Assembly: GCF_016714285.1 (NCBI RefSeq)
Contig: NZ_JADJNN010000001.1
Span: forward strand, 372,001-436,000
Length of the DNA stretch: 64,000 nt
From: Nannocystis sp.
Lineage (GTDB): Bacteria; Myxococcota_A; Polyangia; Nannocystales; Nannocystaceae
Direction of reading: 5' to 3'
This document shows, piece by piece, positions 42,270 through 51,660 of this stretch. How positions within the stretch are numbered: position 1 is the first letter of the stretch; each line of letters starts with the position of its first letter. Under the pieces are notes generated by a model. The model did not search any database, was not told where the DNA came from, and saw only the letters and a program-made list of their open reading frames with translations. The translations under genes and the position numbers were made by a program.

Positions 42270-43463
42270 TCACGGCGAGACCACTGGAAGCGCGACCAGG
42301 CTCAGCCCCTTGGTCCCGGTCTCCTTGTTGAGCACGCCCTCGATGTCGGCGTAGCGCAGCATCGGGTTGCGCGAGCGGTTCTTGCGGTCGCCGAGGCGCT
42401 GCTTGAAGTCCGCCAGCGGCTGGACCTGGTAGGCCCACAGCTGATCGGCGTGGACCCACTGCTTGTTGTAGATCGTCCGCAACAGCACAGCCCCGTCGGC
42501 GATCGGGAAGGCCTCGAAGTTGGCGACGAACTGCTTGGTGTAGTCGAAGTACTCCTCCGCGTTGCTCAGGTAGATCACCGCGAAGGGCACCCCGAGCTCG
42601 CGCGCCGCAGCGGCGGCCGTCTGCAGCGAGTTGGCCCCGGTCAGGTCGCCGCCCATCGCCCGCACGCGGTCGGCCTGGAACAGCGCCCGGATGTGCTCAT
42701 ACATCGCCGGATCGGACAGCCAGGTGCTCGCCAGCTCGCCCTGCTTCCGCTTGATCACGTGGCGCAGGTGGATCAGCACCGTCTCGCGCGCCGCCCCGTA
42801 GAGCCGCACGATCCGGCGTCGCTCGGGCTCCGGCAGATCGGCGAACGCGGTCTCCAGCAGCGCCCGGCTGGCCGTCGCCGCCGACTCCTCGAAGCGCCCG
42901 AGCAGCAGCTCCGGCGTGTCCGAGGCCTCGATCAGCACCTCGTAGACCCGGTGGAGATCGACCACGCTGCGGTCGATGTCCGAGAGGAACATCAGCTCGC
43001 TGCGCGCCGCCGCGGCCACCGTGTAATTCTGGTCCGAGCCGACCCCCAGGTACGCGCCGCCCTTGCCGCGCACGTACGGGAACCACACGTCGTGGCGGAC
43101 CTCGTTGCTCTTCACGTAGTGGATCGGCGTCGGCGTCAGCGTGTCCTCGGCCCCGGCCAACAGCGTCGCCCGCTGCGAGGCGCTGAGCGGCGTGAGCCCA
43201 CCGGCACCGCCGGACGCGGGCGCGACGACGGGTGTCGGTGCCGGCGTGGGTGCGGGCGTTGGCGCCGGCGCGGCGACCACGGGTGAGCTGGCCGCAAGGA
43301 CAGGTGGAGGCGCCGGGCTGGTCCCGGCCGACAGCGCCAGCGGGGCCTGCTTCTCCGGCGCCGACGCGGGCGGGTGGGCGCCGCAGGCCCCTGACGCGGG
43401 GATCAGCAGGCAGAGCGCGAGCGAACGGGCGGCGCGGGGCAGGGCGGGGCGGCGTTCCAACAT
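42270..43463 (-). CDS. Lipoprotein of unknown function (possible LIC_10091-like)
   Basis: 397 residues. Signal peptide with lipobox S-G-A-C-G. A Pro/Ala/Thr linker is followed by about 280 residues: H-Y-V-K-S-N-E-V-R-H-D-V-W-F-P-Y, Y-L-G-V-G-S-D-Q-N-Y-T, E-L-M-F-L-S-D-I-D-R-S-V-V-D-L-H, and V-P-F-A-V-I-Y-L-S-N-A-E-E-Y-F. The Y-L-G-V-G-S-D-Q-N and L-S-D-I-D segments look like a nucleotide-type Rossmann fold. From memory this resembles proteins called LIC_10091 family (Leptospira), with a methyltransferase-like fold, but I cannot verify it. An extracytoplasmic SAM-type enzyme would be odd. Minus strand, 79 bp from the dehydrogenase gene; possibly the upstream member of the same transcript. Confidence 0.6.
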   Translation of the reverse strand: MLERRPALPRAARSLALCLLIPASGACGAHPPASAPEKQAPLALSAGTSPAPPPVLAASSPVVAAPAPTPAPTPAPTPVVAPASGGAGGLTPLSASQRATLLAGAEDTLTPTPIHYVKSNEVRHDVWFPYVRGKGGAYLGVGSDQNYTVAAAARSELMFLSDIDRSVVDLHRVYEVLIEASDTPELLLGRFEESAATASRALLETAFADLPEPERRRIVRLYGAARETVLIHLRHVIKRKQGELASTWLSDPAMYEHIRALFQADRVRAMGGDLTGANSLQTAAAAARELGVPFAVIYLSNAEEYFDYTKQFVANFEAFPIADGAVLLRTIYNKQWVHADQLWAYQVQPLADFKQRLGDRKNRSRNPMLRYADIEGVLNKETGTKGLSLVALPVVSP

Positions 43464-43699
43464 CGGCGCGAGGCTATGCCACAACTCCCGCCGCATTGAG
43501 AATTCGCCGCCGTCGCGGGCTCGACGAGATTTCCCCCGCGATCGCCCCAAAAACCGTCGGGACGGCCTCGCCGGGCTTGTCAGGGCCGTGGGGAAGGAAT
43601 ACACATGCGACGCGCGAGGTTTGGCACGCGCCGCGGGGCGCTGACGCTTCAGCGCCTCTCCCTCGCCCTCTCCATCTATCAATTCGACGGGATCCCACG

Positions 43700-44458
43700 A
43701 TGACCAAGCAGGACCTCTCCAGCCGAAGCGTCACGATCCGCGCCGAGAACCTCTCCAAGATCTACGGGGACTTCGCCGCCCTGCACTCGGTGAGCTTCTC
43801 GGTCCGGCAAGGCACGGTGGCCGCCTTCCTCGGGCCCAACGGCGCCGGCAAATCCACCACCATGAAGATCCTCACCGGCTACCTCGCGGCCACCAGCGGC
43901 CGCGCCGAGGTGCTCGGCCTCGATCCCGGGGACCCGGAGCAGCGCATCGCGCTCGCCCGCCGCCTCGGCTACCTGCCGGAGAACGGCCCGCTCTACGCCG
44001 ACATGACCCCGCGGGAGACCCTCGAGTTCGTGGCCCAGATCCGCGGTCTCGGCAGCAGCACCCCCGCCGCGATCCGCCGCGTCACCGAGCAGTGCGCCAT
44101 CGGCGAGGTCATGAGCAAGCCGGTCGCCAAGCTGTCTAAGGGCTACCGCCAGCGCGTCGGCATGGCCCAGGCCCTGCTCCACGACCCCGAGGTGCTGATC
44201 TTCGACGAGCCCACCTCGGGCCTCGATCCGCTGCAGATCCGCGAGGTCCGCCAGCTCATCCGCGAGCTCGGTCGCAGCAAGACCATCCTGCTCTCGACCC
44301 ACATCCTGCAGGAGGTCGAGGCCGTCGCCAGCGAGGTCATCGTGGTCGGCGAGGGCCGCCTCGCCTTCGCCGGCACCATCGACGAGCTGCGCGCCAACTC
44401 CACGGTCGAGCAGCGCTTCTACGAGCTCATGGACAAGAAAAAGAAGGAGGCGGCCTGA
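43700..44458 (+). CDS. ABC transporter ATP-binding protein (GldA-like)
   Basis: 252 residues, one nucleotide-binding domain: Walker A G-P-N-G-A-G-K51-S-T, signature L145-S-K-G-Y, Walker B V-L-I-F-D169-E170-P, and the H-loop S-T-H-I-L. It resembles the ABC-2 / gliding-motility GldA group and the ATPases in bacterial NosY-like exporters. It is the first gene of a four-gene run (spacing 1 bp, 2 bp, then a 4-bp overlap) with a permease, a GldG-like protein and a DUF4340 protein. In Bacteroidetes GldA/F/G are needed for gliding; elsewhere the same set has unknown substrates. Confidence 0.92.
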   Translation: MTKQDLSSRSVTIRAENLSKIYGDFAALHSVSFSVRQGTVAAFLGPNGAGKSTTMKILTGYLAATSGRAEVLGLDPGDPEQRIALARRLGYLPENGPLYADMTPRETLEFVAQIRGLGSSTPAAIRRVTEQCAIGEVMSKPVAKLSKGYRQRVGMAQALLHDPEVLIFDEPTSGLDPLQIREVRQLIRELGRSKTILLSTHILQEVEAVASEVIVVGEGRLAFAGTIDELRANSTVEQRFYELMDKKKKEAA

Positions 44459-44459
44459 T

Positions 44460-45323
44460 ATGTCCGCCAGCGCTGTCATCAGCGCGCTGTTCCGCAAGGA
44501 GCTGCGCAGCTTCCTCGGCAATCCCACCGGCTACGTCTTCCTGACGCTGTTCATCGTCGCCTCGGCGGCGGCGGCCTTCCTCACGGACAGCTTCTTCAGC
44601 CGCAACCTCGCCGACCTCGCCACCCTCAACCGCTGGATGCCCGCCATCCTGATGTTCTTCGTCCCGGCCATCACCATGGGCCTGTGGGCGGACGAGCGCA
44701 GCACCGGCACCGACGAGCTGCTGCTCACCCTCCCGGTGCGCGACGGCGAGGTCGTGCTCGGCAAGTTCCTCGGCGCCCTCGGGGTCTACACCGTCGGCCT
44801 GCTGTTCAGCCTGGTCAACGTGGTCGTCCTGGCCTACCTCGGCGACCCCGACGCGGGCCTCATGTTCGCCACCTACCTCGGCTACTGGCTGATGGGCGCG
44901 CTGTTCGTCGCGGTCGGCATGGTCGGCTCGATGTTCACCGCCAACACCACCGTCGCCTTCATCCTCGGCGCCCTCGGCTGCGCCAGCCTGGTGTTCGCCG
45001 GCACCGCCCCGTGGGCCAGCGCGATCGTCGGCGTGGTCCTGCTCGGGGCCCTCGGCGCGCTCAAGTGGGCCGTCTACTTCGGTCGGGCCGCCAGCATCGG
45101 CGCCCTGCTCAGCGCCGCCATCGGCCTGCTGCTGTGGCTCGGCGGGGCTCGCCTCGGCCTCGGCACCTGGTTCTCCGACTTCTTCGGCTCGGTCGGCGCC
45201 CCCAGCCACTTCGCCAGCTTCGGCGACGGCGTCCTCCGCCTCGGCGACATCGCCTTCTTCGTCGGCGGCACCGCCGTCGCCCTCTATCTGTGCACGATCC
45301 TCATCTCCCGGAGGCACTGGTAG
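44460..45323 (+). CDS. ABC-2-type permease (GldF-like)
   Basis: 287 residues, six predicted membrane helices, with the start 1 bp after the ATPase stop. R-K-E-L-R-S-F-L at the N-terminus, M-G-L-W-A-D-E-R-S-T-G-T-D-E-L-L-L-T-L-P and G-K-F-L-G-A-L are the markers of the GldF/NosY permease family: the coupling segment with E-R-x-x-G-T lies between helices. It would form the membrane channel for the ATPase upstream. Substrate unknown. Confidence 0.92.
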   Translation: MSASAVISALFRKELRSFLGNPTGYVFLTLFIVASAAAAFLTDSFFSRNLADLATLNRWMPAILMFFVPAITMGLWADERSTGTDELLLTLPVRDGEVVLGKFLGALGVYTVGLLFSLVNVVVLAYLGDPDAGLMFATYLGYWLMGALFVAVGMVGSMFTANTTVAFILGALGCASLVFAGTAPWASAIVGVVLLGALGALKWAVYFGRAASIGALLSAAIGLLLWLGGARLGLGTWFSDFFGSVGAPSHFASFGDGVLRLGDIAFFVGGTAVALYLCTILISRRHW

Positions 45324-45325
45324 CC

Positions 45326-47278
45326 ATGCACCCGCGCATCCATCGCTTCATCCGCTTCTCCTCGCTCCTCGTCACCGCGGTCTCGCTCGGCTACGTCGCC
45401 CAGCGCACCAACGTCCGCGCCGACGTCACCGAGGAGGGCCTGTCCCAGATCACCAAACCCACGCAGGCGTTGATCGCCAGCATCAGCCCCGAGCGACCGG
45501 TCGTCATCCACGCCTACGTCTCGAAGGAGGTGCCACGCGAGTACGTGGCCGTCCGCTCGCAGCTGCTGTCGATCCTCCGCGAGATGCAGGCCCGTGGCGG
45601 CGCCGGACTCACCGTCCGCATCGTCGAGCCCGAGCCCTACTCGCCCGAGGCCCAGGAGGCCGTCGACAACTACGGCATCAGCCCGTCCCCGGTCACCAGC
45701 CGCGAGGCGGGCCGCGTGCAGCAGATGCAGCTGTTCCTCGGCGTCGCCTTCGTCAGCGGCCCGCACGAGGAGGTCGTGCCCTTCCTCGACCGCGGCCTCT
45801 CGCCGGAGTACGAGATCGTCCGGGCCCTGCGCACCGTCACCCAGGAGAAGAAGAAGGTCGTCGGCGTGCTCCGCACGGACGCGACCATCATGGGTAACTT
45901 CGACCTCCAGGCCCGCCGCCAGCAGCCGGCCTGGCGCGTCATCGCCGAGCTCAAGAAGCAGTACGAGGTCCGCAGCCTGAACCCCGGCGCCGAGATCCCG
46001 GCCGACGTCGACGTCCTGCTGGTCCCGCAGCTGAGCAGCACCACCACGCCGCAGCTCGAGTTCATCCAGAAGTACATCGACGCCGGCCGCCCCGCGCTGC
46101 TCACCGTCGACCCCATGCCGCTCTTCGACATGAGCCTGTCCCCCAGCGAGCCGATGAAGCCGCCGCCGGGCCAGCAGCAGAACATGTTCGGCCCGCCCCC
46201 TCCCGGCGAGCCCAAGGGCGACTTCCGCGGCTTCCTAAGCAAGCTGGGCGTCGACTGGGACCCGGAGAAGATCGTCTTCGACACCGACAACCCGCACCCG
46301 AGCTTCGCCGGCACCCCGCCGCACGTCATCTTCGTCGGCAAGCGCCCCGACGGCACCGACCCCTTCGCCGGCGAGGATCCGATCGCCGCCGGCCTCAGCG
46401 AGGTCGTGGTCCTGTTCGGCGGCGAGCTCAAGCCCTCCGCCGGACACGAGGCCGAGTTCGTCCCCCTGCTGCGCACCGGCACCCGCGGCGGCTTCAACAA
46501 GTTCGATGACATGGTCGAGCGCCACATGCTCTTCGGCCTCCAGGGCCCCGTGCTCCCGCGCCAGCGCACCATGCTCGCCGAGAGCCAGGTGCTCGCCGCC
46601 CACGTCACCGCCGGCGAGACCTCCGGCGAGGGCGCCAGCAAGGGCAAGAACGTCGTCGTCGTCGCCGACCTCGACCTCTTCGGCGACCAGTTCTTCGTCC
46701 TCAACGAGCGCGGCGGCGACCTCGACGGCGACGGCGTCGACGACATCCGCTTCGACAACGTCACCTTCCTGCTCAACGCCATCGACGCGCTCTCGGGCGA
46801 CGCCGGCCTGGTCGAGCTGCGCGGCCGCAAGTCCAAGTACCGCCGCCTCAGCAAGGTCGACGACCTGACCAAGGCCGCCAGCGACAAGCGCAACGAGGAG
46901 GTCGCCAGCGCCAGCGCCAAGGCCGAGGCCGACATCAAGGCCGCCCAGGACGCCCTCGACGCCGCGGTCAAGAAGATCAACGACGACACCAGCCTCGACG
47001 AGACCACCAAGGCGGTGCTGCTCAAGAGCGCCGAGGAGGCCGAGAACCGGCGCCTCAACGCCAAGCGCGAGCTCATCATGCGCGACAAGGTGCGGGCCAT
47101 GGAGCGCACCGAGTCGGAGCACCTCGCCGAGGTGCGCAAGGTCGAGGACTGGATCCGCGTGCTCGCGGTCCTGGTCCCGCCGGTGCCGGCGATCCTGCTC
47201 GGCTTCTTCATCTTCATGCGCAAGCGTCAGCGCGAACAAGACGCCATCCCCAGCTCCCGTAAGCGAGGTGCCAAGTGA
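45326..47278 (+). CDS. GldG-like ABC-type auxiliary protein
   Basis: 650 residues. An N-terminal transmembrane helix (F-S-S-L-L-V-T-A-V-S-L-G-Y-V-A) precedes a large extracytoplasmic domain (V-N-D-x-like core with L-L-V-P-Q-L-S-S-T and P-A-L-L-T-V-D-P), then a long Ala/Lys/Glu helix (about 540-610) and a second TM near the C-terminus (V-L-V-P-P-V-P-A-I-L-L-G-F-F-I-F). This is the plan of the GldG family, the extracytoplasmic partner of GldA/GldF. Start ATG 45326 follows the permease stop by 2 bp; its TGA overlaps the next GTG. Whether gliding or export is served here is not known. Confidence 0.85.
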   Translation: MHPRIHRFIRFSSLLVTAVSLGYVAQRTNVRADVTEEGLSQITKPTQALIASISPERPVVIHAYVSKEVPREYVAVRSQLLSILREMQARGGAGLTVRIVEPEPYSPEAQEAVDNYGISPSPVTSREAGRVQQMQLFLGVAFVSGPHEEVVPFLDRGLSPEYEIVRALRTVTQEKKKVVGVLRTDATIMGNFDLQARRQQPAWRVIAELKKQYEVRSLNPGAEIPADVDVLLVPQLSSTTTPQLEFIQKYIDAGRPALLTVDPMPLFDMSLSPSEPMKPPPGQQQNMFGPPPPGEPKGDFRGFLSKLGVDWDPEKIVFDTDNPHPSFAGTPPHVIFVGKRPDGTDPFAGEDPIAAGLSEVVVLFGGELKPSAGHEAEFVPLLRTGTRGGFNKFDDMVERHMLFGLQGPVLPRQRTMLAESQVLAAHVTAGETSGEGASKGKNVVVVADLDLFGDQFFVLNERGGDLDGDGVDDIRFDNVTFLLNAIDALSGDAGLVELRGRKSKYRRLSKVDDLTKAASDKRNEEVASASAKAEADIKAAQDALDAAVKKINDDTSLDETTKAVLLKSAEEAENRRLNAKRELIMRDKVRAMERTESEHLAEVRKVEDWIRVLAVLVPPVPAILLGFFIFMRKRQREQDAIPSSRKRGAK

Positions 47279-48639
47279 ACCGCACGACGCTCATCTCCGT
47301 GGTCATCGCCCTGGGCAGCCTCGGCCTGGCGATCTGGATGCGACCGGTCGAGATCGCCGCGGTCGCCTACGAGGACACCGGCACGCCGCTGTTCCCCAGC
47401 TTCAGCGACCCCGCCCAGGCCAGCAGCCTCGAGGTCACCAGCTGGGACGACACCGCCGCCCGCGTCACCAACTTCAAGGTCGAGCAGAAGGCGGGTCGCT
47501 GGGTCATCCCCAGCCACAACGACTACCCGGCCGACGGCACCGAGCGCATGGGCAAGGCCGCCGCATCGTTCATCGACGTGAAGAAGGACGTCCTGCGCAG
47601 CGAACGGAGCGAGGACCACGCCCAGTTCGGCGTCGAGGACCCGTCGGACCCCAACGCCAAGGGCCGCGGCCAGCGGATCACCATCAAGGACGCCGCCGGC
47701 ACCGTCCTGGTCGACATCATCCTCGGCAAGAAGCTGGACGACAAGGAGGGCTTCTTCTACGTCCGCCTGCCCGATCAGAAGCGCGTCTACGCGTCCAAGA
47801 TCGATGTCGACATCTCGACCAACTTCACCGACTGGATCGAGAAGGACCTGCTGAAGATCGAGCAGGACTCGATCACCCAGTTCCTCAGCGACTCGTACAA
47901 GGTCGACGAGGCCCAGGGCAAGGTCACCGAGCGCGACCCGCTGCTCCTCAAGCGTGAGCCGGACCCCAGCAAGCCCGACGACAAAGAGGGCATGTGGGTG
48001 ATCGGCGAGGGCAGCACCGGCGTCGACGGCAAGGAGCTCGACAGCTTCAAGATCCGCCAGATCCTCAGCGGCGTCGACCGCCTGCAGATCGTCGGCGTGC
48101 GCCCGCGGCCCGAGCAGCTCACCCTGCAGGCCCTGCAGAGCAAGGGCTTCTTCGTCACCCCCGACGGCCGGCGCCTGTTCGGCAACGAGGGCGAGGTCAA
48201 GGCCATCACCGAAGACGGCGTGGTTTACACCCTCTACTTCGGCGAGATCACGCTCGACTCGGGCCTCGCCCTCACCGCCGGCAGCGAGGATGGTAGCAAG
48301 CCCGCCGAGGCCAAGCCCGACGAGGAGAAGAAGGACGCCAACCGCTACATGTTCGTCGACGTGGCCTACGACCCGGCCAGCGACCGCACGATCAACCCGG
48401 CAGGTCCGCCGCCCGATGAGCCCGAGGGCCTGAAGCGAGCCAAGCAGCTGCAGGCCCGCTTCGACAAGTGGTTCTATGTGATCTCCGACGCGAGCTTCAA
48501 GCAGATCCGCAAGGACAAGGCCGAGTTCTTCAAAGACGCGTCGCCTGGCAGCGGACCGACCGCGCCGACGACCCCCGCGGCGCCCGTGAAGCCCGCGAAG
48601 CCCGCGAAGCCGGCCGAGAAGAAGCCCGCCGCGCCCTGA
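47275..48639 (+). CDS. DUF4340-domain protein
   Basis: 454 residues from GTG 47275, overlapping the upstream stop. A single N-terminal TM anchor (I-S-V-V-I-A-L-G-S-L-G-L-A-I-W) leads to an extracytoplasmic domain with repeated two-layer alpha/beta halves, each including F-K-V-E-Q-K-A-G-R-W-V-I-P-like or D-L-L-K-I-type strands. This is the DUF4340 layout, nearly always linked to GldG-like ABC genes, so it is probably a subunit of the same envelope machine. The Pro/Lys/Ala tail ends at a stop that lies in a degenerate 68-bp tandem duplication with two hairpins. Confidence 0.85.
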   Translation: MNRTTLISVVIALGSLGLAIWMRPVEIAAVAYEDTGTPLFPSFSDPAQASSLEVTSWDDTAARVTNFKVEQKAGRWVIPSHNDYPADGTERMGKAAASFIDVKKDVLRSERSEDHAQFGVEDPSDPNAKGRGQRITIKDAAGTVLVDIILGKKLDDKEGFFYVRLPDQKRVYASKIDVDISTNFTDWIEKDLLKIEQDSITQFLSDSYKVDEAQGKVTERDPLLLKREPDPSKPDDKEGMWVIGEGSTGVDGKELDSFKIRQILSGVDRLQIVGVRPRPEQLTLQALQSKGFFVTPDGRRLFGNEGEVKAITEDGVVYTLYFGEITLDSGLALTAGSEDGSKPAEAKPDEEKKDANRYMFVDVAYDPASDRTINPAGPPPDEPEGLKRAKQLQARFDKWFYVISDASFKQIRKDKAEFFKDASPGSGPTAPTTPAAPVKPAKPAKPAEKKPAAP

Positions 48640-48768
48640 GCCGCGGCGACAACAAGACAGGGCGAGGAGCAGCGCTCCTCGCCCTGTCTCGTCGTCGCCA
48701 GACCTGAGCCGCAGCGACGACAACACGGAGCGAGGAGCACTCGTCGCCGTGTTTCGTCGTCGCTATGG
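48636..48768. repeat. Degenerate tandem duplication (about 68/65 bp) at the end of the ABC operon
   Basis: The unit starts at ctgagccgc (48636), which holds the TGA of the operon's last gene, and is repeated from 48704 with substitutions and a 3-bp gap. Each copy can fold into a hairpin. Confidence 0.75.
48656..48688 (+). terminator. Strong hairpin terminator of the ABC operon
   Basis: Perfect 15-bp stem (48656-48670 with 48674-48688), 3-nt loop, 16 bp after the stop. tcgtcgtcg follows instead of a U-tract. A weaker second hairpin is in the next repeat copy. Confidence 0.7.
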
Positions 48769-48844
48769 CCCACCGGTCGGTATCGCGCCGGGCCCCCCGG
48801 GTTGTCACGATCGTCACGGCCGGGCATAAGTCGCAGGGCAGCGC

Positions 48845-50980
48845 ATGAGCACCGAGGACGGCGAAGCTCCGAGGCCCCGCCTCACCTGGCGCGAGGGCCT
48901 CTACCTGGTCGGGCCGCACCCGCTGACCACGCCGTACTACGCGTCGGGCGTGCTCCTGGTCGCGGGCGTCGGCTACGCCACCCCGCTGGTCCAGATCGGC
49001 CTGTACCTGCTGCTGCTGCTGCTCGCGCCGCTCTACATCGAGGCCGTGCTGCTGACCCTGTCCAACGGCGGCACCTACATGATGACGCGCTACGGCCTCA
49101 GCCACCTGGGCCGCCTCGCCCTGCTGGCCGCCGCGCTCGTCGGCGTCATCATCTCGATCTCCTACGTCGCCACCGCGATCGCCAGCCTGCTCGCGTACGG
49201 CGACTACATCTCGATCCTCGCCCACATGTTCGGCCGTGCCGGTGGCCTCAGCACGGTCGGTCTCTCGGCCGTGCCTGCGCTGGTGTTCGGCATCTGGGTC
49301 ACGCCCCGGGCCTGGCGCAGCGTCGTGTGGACGGTGCTCCTCGCAGGCGCCCTCGGCGTCGTGCTCGCGCCAGCCCTCTCGCCGCCAGTCGCCGCCCTGT
49401 TCCCGCCGCTCGTGCTGCTGACCCACCTCAACAACCACGGGCTCAAGCAGGGCGTGCGCGTCAGCCGGGCGGTCATGCTGCTAAACCTCGCGATCATGGC
49501 CGTGACGATCGTCGGCGGCTGGGTCTGCCTCGCGCTCCAGGGCGTCGACATCGATCCGGTGCTCTACGGCGCCGGCGCGCCGATGGCCGGCGATCCCGGT
49601 ATCTGGCACAGCGGCGGCTTCCTGCCCGGCCTGGCGCTGATCGGCGCGCCGCTCCTGCTCGCCGGGGTCGGCAACGTGATCCTCGGCGCCTCGGGCGTCG
49701 AGTCGGTGATGAACATCCCCGAGGAGCTCGAGAACCCCCAGCGCGACGTGCCCAAGATCTACTGGGCGATGCTCCTCATCCTCCTGGTCGTCGGCGGCTC
49801 GCTCGCGCTGCTCGTGTTCCTGCTGCTCCCGCCCGAGGTCCTGCTCGCCCACTCGAGCGACCTGCTTGGCCAGCTCGGACGTCACGTCGGCTTCGGGCTC
49901 ACCGGCTCGCTCGCCGTCGCCGATGGATGGCGCACCGTCATGCTCGCCAACGCCGCGCTCATGCTCATCGCCGCGACCAACACCGCCTTCGTCGGCGCCC
50001 GCGGCCTGTGGCTGGCGATGGCCCGCGACGACCTCCTGCCGCGCGCCCTGCTGGTCTCCAACGATCGCGGCGCCTTCTCGCGGCTGCACCTCATGATGCT
50101 GCTGGCCTGCACCCTGCTCGCCGTGCAGGCTGACTGGCACCTCGTCACCCTCGAGCGCTGGTACTGGGCCATGTTCGGCCTGGTCCTGCTCTCGGGCATG
50201 GTCGGCTTCGTCCTGCTGCGGCGCTTCAAGGCCGATGACCGCCGCGTCTACACTGCCCCGTGGAACATCACCCTGTTCGGCACACGCCTGCCGATCGGTG
50301 CGCTCATCGGCGGTGTGGCGCTCAGCTACACCTTGCTCACCATGTGGACCAACACGCCCGCGCCGATGGGCGAGCTGCGCACCCTCTTCACCACCGTGCT
50401 CGTGCTGGTCGGCAGCGTGGTCCTGGTCCACAACCACCGCCCGCTGATGCGCGCCGGCTACCGCTACCTGCGCCGCGTCCTGGAGACCGTCGAGTCGACC
50501 GTCATCGATCCGCAGCAGCGCACGATCGTCGTCGCCGTCGGCGGCGTCCGGGTCGGCCGCCTGATCACCAAGGCGATCGACCTCGCCCGCCAGCAGAGCC
50601 GCGCCACCGGCATCCCGTACCGCCAGGTCGTCGTGTTCCACATGACCAAGGGCGTGCGCAGCGAGTTCGTCTACCGCGTGACCCGCGACTCGATCCGCCC
50701 CGAGGGCATCGAGGGCAACGTCATCCGCATCTTCACCGAGCTCACCGAGATCGCCCCGACCGACATGGACCTCTATCTCGCCCTCGTGCCCAACAAGCAC
50801 AGCCAGAAGTCGCCGATGGTCGCCGCCCTCGACGCGCTCGTCGCCTTCCATGAGCGCCACAGCTTCAAGGGCCACATGATCATGATCGGCACCTACGGCG
50901 TGAAGCCCACTGACATCGAGGAGCTGCAGGGTCGGCTCAAGGGCACGATCCTCGTGCCCGTGCCGCTGTTTGACGACTAG
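48845..50980 (+). CDS. APC-superfamily permease with cytosolic C-terminal domain
   Basis: 711 residues: about 12 membrane helices (residues 20-560), with the amino-acid/polyamine/organocation signatures G-A-S-G-V-E-S-V-M-N-I-P-E-E-L-E-N-P-Q-R-D-V-P-K near helix 8 and T-N-T-A-F-V-G-A-R-G. The last 170 residues form a soluble domain starting T-I-V-V-A-V-G-G-V-R-V-G-R-L-I, reminiscent of universal-stress or nucleotide-binding domains attached to transporters. It probably imports amino acids. The stop is in a short repeat shared with the convergent gene. Confidence 0.8.
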   Translation: MSTEDGEAPRPRLTWREGLYLVGPHPLTTPYYASGVLLVAGVGYATPLVQIGLYLLLLLLAPLYIEAVLLTLSNGGTYMMTRYGLSHLGRLALLAAALVGVIISISYVATAIASLLAYGDYISILAHMFGRAGGLSTVGLSAVPALVFGIWVTPRAWRSVVWTVLLAGALGVVLAPALSPPVAALFPPLVLLTHLNNHGLKQGVRVSRAVMLLNLAIMAVTIVGGWVCLALQGVDIDPVLYGAGAPMAGDPGIWHSGGFLPGLALIGAPLLLAGVGNVILGASGVESVMNIPEELENPQRDVPKIYWAMLLILLVVGGSLALLVFLLLPPEVLLAHSSDLLGQLGRHVGFGLTGSLAVADGWRTVMLANAALMLIAATNTAFVGARGLWLAMARDDLLPRALLVSNDRGAFSRLHLMMLLACTLLAVQADWHLVTLERWYWAMFGLVLLSGMVGFVLLRRFKADDRRVYTAPWNITLFGTRLPIGALIGGVALSYTLLTMWTNTPAPMGELRTLFTTVLVLVGSVVLVHNHRPLMRAGYRYLRRVLETVESTVIDPQQRTIVVAVGGVRVGRLITKAIDLARQQSRATGIPYRQVVVFHMTKGVRSEFVYRVTRDSIRPEGIEGNVIRIFTELTEIAPTDMDLYLALVPNKHSQKSPMVAALDALVAFHERHSFKGHMIMIGTYGVKPTDIEELQGRLKGTILVPVPLFDD

Positions 50981-51030
50981 CTCGACGGGCGCGACGACGC
51001 GGTCGCCGACCGCCGCGACGACTAGCTCGA
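50972..51030. repeat. Short direct repeat containing the stop codons of two convergent genes
   Basis: gacgactagctcga occurs at 50972 and 51017 (45 bp apart). The central ctag is a stop codon on both strands: copy 1 stops the permease gene, copy 2 stops the minus-strand gene. Confidence 0.7.
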
Positions 51031-51660
51031 TGACTGTCCCGAGGACTGCGCCGCGTGGGTGCGCAGCGCCCGGCCGAGCTGCAGCGTCGCCACCAGCATC
51101 ACGACCGCGGACAGCAGCAGCGCCACCGCCGTGATGCCGAGCGTCGGGCCGAGCGCGGCCACCGAGGCCGCCGCGCACAGCCAGGCGTGGCGCAGCACCC
51201 GGTCGAGCCGGGCCGTGCGCGCCAGGCCGCGGACCAACACCGCCAGCTGGGCCTCGTCCTCAGGGCGCAGCGGCCTGGCCTGCCCACGCGCCGGCAGCAG
51301 CGCGTGGTTGTACCAGAGCAGGCGGGTGGCGATCTGATGCAGGCGACCGAGCTCGGCCTCGAGGTCGGGGTCGATCGCCATGATCACCGGCACGCTGTAG
51401 CCGCGGACCTCCGGCAGGAACACCCGCGCCCGCCCGAGGGCGAGCACGGCCTCGACGAGGAAGCCGCGGGCCTGCGCTGCGCGACGCTGACGGGCCGTTG
51501 GACCCTCGCCCTCGCCCTCGTCCTCGAGACACAGCACCGCCAGATTCAGCGCCTCACCGGCGCAGCGCAGCGGTCGCTCGGCCGCGACGCGCAGGTGCTC
51601 GTCGTGGCGTTCGCTGCTGCGGTACGCGCAGGGCAGGGGGCTGTGGTGGCGCTCGTTCAT
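51022..51660 (-). CDS. Membrane protein of unknown function
   Basis: 212 residues. A charged N-terminal two-thirds with helices (R-G-F-L-V-E-A-V-L-A-L-G-R-A-R-V-F-L-P-E) precedes a hydrophobic hairpin (W-L-C-A-A-A-S-V-A-A-L-G-P-T-L and A-L-L-L-S-A-V-V-M-L-V) close to the C-terminus, followed by a Ser/Gln tail. This could be a tail-anchored cytosolic protein. The start ATG 51660 is the first plausible one. No family recognised. Confidence 0.6.
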   Translation of the reverse strand: MNERHHSPLPCAYRSSERHDEHLRVAAERPLRCAGEALNLAVLCLEDEGEGEGPTARQRRAAQARGFLVEAVLALGRARVFLPEVRGYSVPVIMAIDPDLEAELGRLHQIATRLLWYNHALLPARGQARPLRPEDEAQLAVLVRGLARTARLDRVLRHAWLCAAASVAALGPTLGITAVALLLSAVVMLVATLQLGRALRTHAAQSSGQSSS

